Of a stretch of 64,000 nucleotides of DNA, positions 58,041 to 64,000 are shown piece after piece. Both the position numbers and the translations under genes were made by a program. Numbering within the stretch: the first letter of the stretch is position 1; every line of letters begins with the position of its first letter. This DNA is from Thioclava sp. ES.031. Its GTDB lineage: Bacteria; Pseudomonadota; Alphaproteobacteria; Rhodobacterales; Rhodobacteraceae. Where the stretch lies: contig NZ_PDJO01000001.1 of assembly GCF_002563775.1 (NCBI RefSeq), positions 1,684,001 to 1,748,000 of the forward strand, read 5' to 3'. The notes under the pieces are model-generated. The model was given only the letters and a program-made list of their open reading frames with translations. It searched no databases and was not told where the DNA came from.

Positions 58041-59936
58041 ATGGAACAGGACAAGCTCAAGCTCGGTATCCCGGATGACGAAGCGGCGCTCGCGCCGATA
58101 CAGAAATACCGTGCGCCGGAGCGGCGCGCGGTCTGGCCCGGCCGCGTGGCGGTGGGGCTGGTCGCTCTTGCCTGGGCGGCGCTCGCGCGCAAGCTCTTCG
58201 GCACGGATGCGGCGCAGGCGGAAGGTGTTCAGGACGGCCCGGCCCACCCCCCGGCAGATCCCGACGCCCCCGCCGGCCCGCAGACGCCGGCTGCGCATCA
58301 CATCCCCGAAATGGGGCCGAGTGCCGCGCAGGCGCAGAAAGAGGAGCTGTCCGCTCCCTTACCCGAGAACGTGATCCTGTTCCCGGGCGCAAATCCGGCC
58401 CCTTTCGCCCTTTCGCCGCAGCGCTGGCACGCCAAGCACAAGGCGACGGTGAATGCGCAGGACGATACGCTTTTCTTCCCGGACACGATCGAGGTGAAGG
58501 AGTACGATTTCCCGAAAGTGCCGGTCTTTTCCTCGACCCGTGCCGCGGCCCGCAAGGCGCGCGATGCCGAGGGCGCGGCTGAGGACGCAGGCCCACCCGG
58601 TCAGACGCCCGAAGCCTCGCGCAACCGCGCTCCGGAGACGAATGGCCCGGTGCGCCTCTCACCCGGACGGCGTGACGAGAGCTTCTTCGTCGTGGCGGCG
58701 GTGCTCTTGAGCGGGGCGAGCGATCCCGACGGCGACCCGCTCTCGATCCTGTCGATGCAAGCCGAAGCGGGCGAGGTGATCGCCCATGGCGAGGGCGAAT
58801 GGCTCATCAAACCCGATCAGGGGTTCGAGGGCGAGTTGGTCATCACCTACGACCTCAGCGATGGGGAAATGTCGATCGGACAGACCGCGACGGCCCTTAT
58901 CCTGCCGCCTGACTATCATGACGTGATCGGCACCGCCGAGGCCGATCTGCTGAGCGGCACGCCCGACCGCGACGCGATCCGGGGCGAGACGGGCGACGAT
59001 ATTCTTTACGGTCGCGAGGGCGACGACATTCTCGACGGCGGCGATGGCTGCGACGTGCTGATCGGCGGCGCAGGCGCTGATGTGATCTATGGCGGCGCAG
59101 GCAATGACACAGTCTTCGCGGGAGCGGGCGACGATATCGTCTTCGGCGAGGCCGGGACGGACCTGCTGCATGGCGAGGACGGCAACGACTATCTCGATGG
59201 CGGCACGGGCGCGGACAGCCTCGATGGTGGCGCGGGCAACGACACGCTGATGGGCGGAGAAGGTTGCGACCTGCTCGACGGTGGCGCAGGTGAAGACGTG
59301 GTATCCGGTGGGGCGGGCGAGGACCGCATCGTTGTCGCGGAGATCTCGGAGGCCGCGGGCGACAGCTATGATGGCGGCGCGGGCTCCGACACGCTCGATC
59401 TGCACCGCATCGCGGAATCGGTCACCGTCGATCTGTCCTCAGGGACAATGACCAGCGCGACCGGCGAAGCCTCTCTCGTCAACATCGAGAACGTCGCCTC
59501 CGGTGCCGGAGATGACCAGCTGATCGCAAGCGATGCCTGCAACCTCTTCGCCGGGGGCGCGGGCGAGGATGTCTTCGTCTTCACCTCGCTCGCCGCGATC
59601 CAGAACGCGGGCCAAGGCCATGACCGCATCACCGATTTCGAACCCGGCGACCGGATCGACCTCTCGCAGATCGACCCGATGGGCGAAGGCTATGGCGAGA
59701 TGCGCCTGTTCTTTGCAGGCGCCACCGGCGAGGTCGCCGAGGCGCGCGGCGGCGTTTTCGTGGCCTACGAGATCGAAGATGGAGACGACGCGCATGAATT
59801 CACCATCGTGAAAGCCAAGCTGAGCGCCGAGCACGCGGATGGCAGCGTCGAGGATTACGACTTCGAGATCGAACTCGAAGGCCATCACACGCTCGAAGAA
59901 ACCAATTTCCTGTTTGATAGCGACGTGCCCGCCTGA
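58041..59936 (+). CDS. RTX calcium-binding protein encoded inside the secretion operon
   Basis: A 631-residue protein of unknown function. Its N-terminus has a hydrophobic stretch (GRVAVGLVALAWAALARKLF, about 35-54) flanked by Arg-rich and Pro/Ala-rich sequence; residues about 225-290 resemble a cadherin-like tandem domain (SGASDPDGDPLSIL, VITYDLSDGEMS). RTX nonapeptides run from about 295 to 433, and the end carries a serralysin-like domain (FEPGDRIDLSQIDP). Its final segment YDFEIELEGHHTLEETNF closely parallels the peroxidase end ADFEIDIAGRHILDASDF, suggesting both use the same exporter. It may be a partner, adhesin or surface anchor. Confidence 0.88.
   Translation: MEQDKLKLGIPDDEAALAPIQKYRAPERRAVWPGRVAVGLVALAWAALARKLFGTDAAQAEGVQDGPAHPPADPDAPAGPQTPAAHHIPEMGPSAAQAQKEELSAPLPENVILFPGANPAPFALSPQRWHAKHKATVNAQDDTLFFPDTIEVKEYDFPKVPVFSSTRAAARKARDAEGAAEDAGPPGQTPEASRNRAPETNGPVRLSPGRRDESFFVVAAVLLSGASDPDGDPLSILSMQAEAGEVIAHGEGEWLIKPDQGFEGELVITYDLSDGEMSIGQTATALILPPDYHDVIGTAEADLLSGTPDRDAIRGETGDDILYGREGDDILDGGDGCDVLIGGAGADVIYGGAGNDTVFAGAGDDIVFGEAGTDLLHGEDGNDYLDGGTGADSLDGGAGNDTLMGGEGCDLLDGGAGEDVVSGGAGEDRIVVAEISEAAGDSYDGGAGSDTLDLHRIAESVTVDLSSGTMTSATGEASLVNIENVASGAGDDQLIASDACNLFAGGAGEDVFVFTSLAAIQNAGQGHDRITDFEPGDRIDLSQIDPMGEGYGEMRLFFAGATGEVAEARGGVFVAYEIEDGDDAHEFTIVKAKLSAEHADGSVEDYDFEIELEGHHTLEETNFLFDSDVPA
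58925..59340 (+). repeat. RTX repeat block in the 631-residue protein
   Basis: Encodes a near-continuous array of GGxGxDxUx nonapeptides (GREGDDILDGGDGCDVL, GGAGNDTVF), residues about 295-433. Three repeats carry cysteines, or lie next to one (GDGCDVL, GEGCDLL), which is uncommon in exported RTX arrays. Confidence 0.88.
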
Positions 59937-59973
59937 CGGGCTGCGCGCAAATTTTTGGTGGGGGGAACCGAAA

Positions 59974-61266
59974 ATGACCAAGACTGACCATGATCCGGCC
60001 CTGTTCTCGATCCGCGCGCGGATCCTGTTCGCGACGGCCTTTTTGGGTGCGCTGATCCTCGTCTTCGGGGGCTGGGCGGCGCAGGCGAAACTCTCCGGCG
60101 CGGTGATCGCGCAGGGGCAGGTTGCGGTGAAATCGCAACTGAAGGTGGTGCAGCACCCGGATGGCGGCGTGATCCGAGACATTCGGGTGGAGAACGGCGA
60201 TCTGGTGCAGGCGGGCGACGTGGTGCTGAGCCTCGACGACACGCAGCTGCGCTCGGAACTGGGGATCGTCGAGACCCAGATCCGCGAATTCACTGGTCGC
60301 CGCGCACGGTTGATCGCGGTGCGCGACAGCGCCGGCGAGATCGTGTTCCCGGACGGGTTCGAGGCCGCCGAGGAGACAGCCGCGATTGCCGATGGCGAAC
60401 GCCAGCTTCTGGCGCATGACCGCGCGATGCAGGACTTGCGCCGCGATCAGCTTCTATCTCAGGTCGATCAGTTCGACGAGGAAATCCGCGCGCTCGAAGC
60501 GCAGCGCCAGTCGAACGATATCGAACGCCGTCTGCGCGGCGAAGATCATGACCGGCTGCAAAAGCTCCTGAAGAAAGGTCTGACCGAAAAGGGCGCAATC
60601 ACCGAGGTCGAGCGCGACATGGCGCGGCTCGACGGGGTCTCGGGCGAGATCGAGGCGAATATCGCGCGGGTGAAGGGCCAGATCAGCGAGTCGAACCTGC
60701 GCATCCTCGAACTGGACCATCAGGCCCGCACCGCCGCGCAGAAGGAGCTGCGCGACATCGACGCGCAGATGGCTGAGCTGCACGAACGCGCCGTGGCCGC
60801 GCGCGACCGCCTCTCGCGCACCGAGATCCGCGCGCCGATCGCGGGCGTGGTGAACGAGCTGGGCGTGCATACGGTGAACGGTGTGATCGCGCCCGGGGAA
60901 CGGGTTATGGCGATCGTGCCCGATGGCGAGCTGATCGTGGAGGCGCGACTGCGCACCACCGATATTGATCAGGTGATGCCGGGCCAGCCGGTGCGGCTGC
61001 GCTTCACCGCTTTCAACCAGCGCACGACGCCGGAAGTGGCGGGCGAGGTGCGCGTGGTCGCAGCCTCGGCCACCAAGGACGAGAGCGGCGGGAGCTATTA
61101 CCTCTGCGCCGTCGCGCTGACCGAGGCGCCGGTGCTGCCCGACGGGCGCGGCCTGCGCCCGGGGATGCCGGTGGAGGTGTTCTTCCAGACCGGCGAGCGC
61201 ACCGCGATCTCGTATCTGCTCAAACCGGTGACCGATCAGGTGCAGCGCACGATGCGCGAGGACTGA
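59974..61266 (+). CDS. Type I secretion membrane-fusion protein (HlyD/PrtE type)
   Basis: Periplasmic adaptor linking the secretion ATPase to an outer-membrane channel. The ATG at 59974 (MTKTDHDPALFSIRARIL) has GGTGGGGGGAACC upstream and gives 430 residues; the longer open frame is a shadow of the RTX gene. It has an N-terminal anchor helix (about 18-37), lipoyl-like halves (QHPDGGVIRDIRVENGDLV; IRAPIAGVVNELGVHTV), a long coiled coil (about 130-270) and a C-terminal beta-barrel. Last gene of the four-gene operon; no TolC gene is present nearby. Confidence 0.94.
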   Translation: MTKTDHDPALFSIRARILFATAFLGALILVFGGWAAQAKLSGAVIAQGQVAVKSQLKVVQHPDGGVIRDIRVENGDLVQAGDVVLSLDDTQLRSELGIVETQIREFTGRRARLIAVRDSAGEIVFPDGFEAAEETAAIADGERQLLAHDRAMQDLRRDQLLSQVDQFDEEIRALEAQRQSNDIERRLRGEDHDRLQKLLKKGLTEKGAITEVERDMARLDGVSGEIEANIARVKGQISESNLRILELDHQARTAAQKELRDIDAQMAELHERAVAARDRLSRTEIRAPIAGVVNELGVHTVNGVIAPGERVMAIVPDGELIVEARLRTTDIDQVMPGQPVRLRFTAFNQRTTPEVAGEVRVVAASATKDESGGSYYLCAVALTEAPVLPDGRGLRPGMPVEVFFQTGERTAISYLLKPVTDQVQRTMRED

Positions 61267-61468
61267 GGGTGAGACGCCTTTGATGGGTGAGTGGCCGCGC
61301 GTCAAAGAGAGCCACCGCCCGAGCTGTCAAATTGCAGCAGCGCGGGCGTTTGGGGGGCAGGCAAGGTTCGCCGCGCTCGTGATTAACGGCAACTCGGGGC
61401 CAGCAGACGCCGCGCTGACAGTGCCACACCCGCATGGACATCGCGACGGTCCTGCCTAAGCTGTTGGC

Positions 61469-62473
61469 ATGGGACATGTCACATCGCTCTTTGCCCGAAA
61501 GATGGTCGCCGCAGCGGGGAAGGCTGTCGATGCGCGCGCGCTTCTGGCGGGTGCAGGGCTGGATCCCGATGGCGCCTGGGACCCGAAGGTGATGATCCCC
61601 GCCTCCATCTATTACGACATGCTCGAACGCATTGCCGAGCAGACCGACGTGACCGATCTTCCGGTGCGCGGAGGGGCGTCCATGCGGTGCGACGATTACG
61701 GCGCGCTCGGGCTTGCCTGGAAGGCCGCGCTCGACCTCGGCGGCTCGTTTTCGCGGGTGGAGCGCTATTCGCGGCTATGGACGAGCGTCGTTCGCTACGA
61801 GTTGCGCCCCGATCCGCGTGGCATCCTGTTCATCCTGCACCGTGAGGGGGAACGGCGACTGGGGATGCGGCTGTCGAACGAGGCGACGCTCGCCAGCGCG
61901 GTGTCGCTGGCCCGGCAGGTCTGCCCGGCGCCCTTTGCGCCGCTCGAGGTGCAGATCCGGCATCGCGCACCGCGATCGGTGGCCGCCCACGAGGACTGGT
62001 TCGGCTGCCCGGTTCGGTTCGATGCCGAGCTGGATGCGCTTTTGCTGTCGCCCGAGACGTTGGCGCAGCCCAACATTCTTGGCGATGCGGGGATCTCGAG
62101 TTATTTGATCTCGCATCTCGATGCCGCACTGTCCGAGATCGCCGACGAAATGTCCCTCGTGGCGCAGGCCAAGGACGCGATCGCGCAGTCGCTAAGTGAA
62201 GGCACACCACGGATGGCAGATGTCGCGCGCGGTCTGGGTCTGAGCGCGAGATCCTTCCACCGGCGCCTGTCGGAGCAGGGCATGAGCTTCCAGACCCTCA
62301 CGGAAGAGACCCGCCGGGAACTGGCCGAGGGGCTCCTGCGCGACGCGCGCTATTCGCTCGCCGAGATCGCCTTCCTGACCGGGTTCTCCGAGCAAAGCTC
62401 CTTCACCCGTGCGTTCAAGCGCTGGGTCGGGCGGACCCCAGCCAGTTGCCGAAAGGACCTCTCGTCGCGCTGA
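61469..62473 (+). CDS. AraC-family transcriptional regulator
   Basis: A 334-residue regulator with an N-terminal arabinose-binding-type 2 domain (MGHVTSLFARKMVAAAGKAV onward) of the OruR/ArgR-like group and a C-terminal double helix-turn-helix (RMADVARGLGLSARSFHRRL; IAFLTGFSEQSSFTRAFKRW). It precedes the NmrA-like gene on the same strand by 105 bases and may control it. The 202 bases upstream show nothing I recognise. Confidence 0.93.
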   Translation: MGHVTSLFARKMVAAAGKAVDARALLAGAGLDPDGAWDPKVMIPASIYYDMLERIAEQTDVTDLPVRGGASMRCDDYGALGLAWKAALDLGGSFSRVERYSRLWTSVVRYELRPDPRGILFILHREGERRLGMRLSNEATLASAVSLARQVCPAPFAPLEVQIRHRAPRSVAAHEDWFGCPVRFDAELDALLLSPETLAQPNILGDAGISSYLISHLDAALSEIADEMSLVAQAKDAIAQSLSEGTPRMADVARGLGLSARSFHRRLSEQGMSFQTLTEETRRELAEGLLRDARYSLAEIAFLTGFSEQSSFTRAFKRWVGRTPASCRKDLSSR

Positions 62474-62578
62474 TCGACAATTGGCAGGCTCGGTCAAAAC
62501 CGTGGCGGCGCCGGTCAAGACCGGGCAGCTTTCGGCGGCCTATCCTCTGGGTCACATCCGAACCAAGGAGGAAGCCCC

Positions 62579-63406
62579 ATGCACCCCGATCCCATCCTCG
62601 TCATCGGCGCCACCGGCAAGACCGGCGCGCGTGTCGCCGCCCGGCTGGACGCCAAGGGCCGCGCGGTGCGCCGTGGTTCGCGGCTGTCCGCAACGCCCTT
62701 CGACTGGGACGTGCCCGAGACCTGGGCCCCCGCGCTCGAAGGCGCCCGCGCGGCCTATGTCACCTATTTCCCGGACCTCGCCTTTCCCGGCGCGGTCGAT
62801 AAGCTGGACACGCTCTGCGCGACCGCGAAGAGCGCGGGGCTTTCCCATCTCGTCCTGCTCTCGGGCCGTGGCGAGCATCACGCCCGTCTGGGGGAGGAGG
62901 TCGTCCGCAGTTCCGGCATCGATTTCACCATCGTGCGCGCGGCCTGGTTCGCGCAGAACTTCAGCGAAGGCTATCTGCGCGATCCCATCCTCGCCGGTGT
63001 CCTGCCGATGCCCGGAGGCGATATCGTCGAGCCGATTATCGACATCGACGATATTGCCGATGTCGCAGTGGCCGCGCTGACCGAAGAGGGCCACAAGGGG
63101 GCGCTCTATGAGGTGACGGGGCCGCGGTTGATGTCCTTCGCCGACATGGCGGCAGACCTGTCGTCGGCCATCGGTCGACCCATCCAGCATCTCCCGATCT
63201 CTTTCGAGGCATTCCATGCCGAAATCGCCCGTGTCGGCGGGGATTTCGTGGCCGATGTCTTCACCGCAATCGCCCGCGAGACACTGGACGGGCGCAACGC
63301 CCATGTCACCGACGGCGTCGAGCGCGCCCTCGGTCGTCCCCCGCGCGATTTCGTCGACTTCGCTCGCGCCGCGGCCAGGGCGGGCGCATGGCGCGCCGCG
63401 GCGTGA
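62579..63406 (+). CDS. NmrA-like NAD(P)-binding oxidoreductase
   Basis: A 275-residue Rossmann-fold protein of the atypical short-chain dehydrogenase group. The nucleotide-binding GATGKTGARVAARL is at the N-terminus (residues 9-22), with VLLSGRGEHHARLGEEVVRS and DFTIVRAAWFAQNFSEGYL typical of NmrA/azoreductase-like proteins. A strong AAGGAGGAAGCCCC ribosome site precedes the ATG. Reaction is unknown; redox sensing or reduction of a small molecule are possible. It is followed after 35 bases by a DUF4345 gene. Confidence 0.9.
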   Translation: MHPDPILVIGATGKTGARVAARLDAKGRAVRRGSRLSATPFDWDVPETWAPALEGARAAYVTYFPDLAFPGAVDKLDTLCATAKSAGLSHLVLLSGRGEHHARLGEEVVRSSGIDFTIVRAAWFAQNFSEGYLRDPILAGVLPMPGGDIVEPIIDIDDIADVAVAALTEEGHKGALYEVTGPRLMSFADMAADLSSAIGRPIQHLPISFEAFHAEIARVGGDFVADVFTAIARETLDGRNAHVTDGVERALGRPPRDFVDFARAAARAGAWRAAA

Positions 63407-63441
63407 GTTCCGCGCGAAATCTCAACGAAAAGGGAAATCCA

Positions 63442-63849
63442 ATGACACGTTTTCAGAAACTTGCGCTGGCCATCTCCGGCGTCACCGCGATCAGCATCGG
63501 GGCTCTCATCCTGACCACCCCGCAGAGCTTTTACGCGAGCTATGGCATCGCGCTCGGGCCCGATCCGAGCCTTCTGAGCGAGCTGCGTGCCCCCGGTGCC
63601 GGTCTCGCGGGGTTCGGTGTGGTCATGCTTCTCGGCATCCTCCGACCGGCGATGAGCCAAGCCGCTGTCGTGGCCGCGCTGACCGTCTTCCTCGCTTTTC
63701 CGGTCGGGCGCATTCTGGGGATCGTCGCAGACGGGATGCCGTCGAACGGCATCCTTGTGGCGCTTGTCCTCGAACTTGCAATCGCCGCGCTCTGCGTCCT
63801 CGCTTTCCGGCCCGGCGCGGGTGCGCAGGCCCGCGTGTCTCTCGGCTGA
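63442..63849 (+). CDS. DUF4345-like small membrane protein
   Basis: A 135-residue protein with four predicted membrane segments, resembling the DUF4345 family in wording (LRAPGAGLAGFGVVMLLGIL, then VFLAFPVGRILGIVADGMPS). The ATG at 63442 (MTRFQKLALAISGVTAISIG) has an AAAAGGGAAA ribosome site; the frame from 63388 overlaps the previous gene and is not needed. Probably co-transcribed with the NmrA-like gene. Function unknown. Confidence 0.85.
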   Translation: MTRFQKLALAISGVTAISIGALILTTPQSFYASYGIALGPDPSLLSELRAPGAGLAGFGVVMLLGILRPAMSQAAVVAALTVFLAFPVGRILGIVADGMPSNGILVALVLELAIAALCVLAFRPGAGAQARVSLG

Positions 63850-63877
63850 CCTCGGGCCGTGGCGGGAGGCCGGACAG

Positions 63878-64000
63878 TCAGGTCCGGTTCAGCCGCACGA
63901 ATAGCAGCCAGAACATCGCGCTGAGAAGCGGCAGGGTCACCAGCAAAACGAGGGAAGACAGGGCGAAGATGATCGGCACCTGGCTTTGCTGGGCTGCCGC
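63878..64000 (-). CDS. C-terminal fragment of a membrane protein, cut by the window edge
   Basis: The minus strand is open from the window end to a TGA at 63878-63880. The 40 visible residues include a membrane helix IIFALSSLVLLVTLPLLSAM continuing to FWLLFVRLNRT, the end of the protein. It converges on the DUF4345 gene with a 28-base gap. Too little is visible to name the family. Confidence 0.6.
   Translation of the reverse strand, partial: AAAQQSQVPIIFALSSLVLLVTLPLLSAMFWLLFVRLNRT

Overview
This is a GC-rich (roughly 65%), densely coding stretch of an alphaproteobacterial chromosome. Tight ATGA-overlapping operons, TRAP and ABC importers, a class Ib ribonucleotide reductase and FnrL-type operator sites suggest the Rhodobacteraceae (Roseobacter/Thioclava-like group). 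That placement is inference; no rRNA, tRNA, phage, IS or CRISPR sequence was seen.

Layout. (1) 0-8.1 kb: a minus-strand catabolic operon made of cytochrome P450, [2Fe-2S] ferredoxin, ferredoxin reductase, a TRAP transporter (DctPQM) and an aldehyde dehydrogenase, with a divergent LysR regulator whose start region carries a perfect palindrome. (2) 8.2-12.7 kb: an RND efflux pump and its membrane-fusion protein. (3) 13-21 kb: an eight-gene minus-strand operon that joins PxpA/PxpB/PxpC proteins to a biotin carboxylase, a 77-residue biotin carrier and a TorT/ribose-type ABC importer, with a divergent LysR. (4) 22.3-28.9 kb: a small secreted protein, then nrdHIEF under a cobalamin riboswitch, then a small unknown protein plus a homocysteine methyltransferase under a second cobalamin riboswitch. 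(5) 29-33.3 kb: a CUT1 sugar ABC importer.

(6) 33.4-46.7 kb: a group of energy and ion genes: a P-type ATPase, an operon of acyl-CoA synthetase, fused 2-oxoacid dehydrogenase E1, E2 and a free-standing acyl carrier protein, an SLC13 permease, a flavin-reductase-like protein and PEP synthase. Three of these transcription units are preceded by FNR-type TTGAN-N4-ATCAA sites, so this block looks like a low-oxygen regulon. (7) 46.8-61.3 kb: a NarL-type two-component system divergent from a type I secretion operon. The operon encodes a 2260-residue animal-type haem peroxidase with RTX repeats, the secretion ABC ATPase, a second RTX protein and the HlyD-type adaptor. (8) 61.4-64 kb: an AraC regulator, an NmrA-like oxidoreductase, a DUF4345 membrane protein and the tail of another membrane protein.

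The most promising systems are the giant secreted haem peroxidase with its private secretion machinery, the synthetase/E1/E2/ACP operon under a probable FNR site, the biotin-dependent Pxp operon with its own importer, and the paired cobalamin riboswitches controlling two B12-independent enzyme systems.
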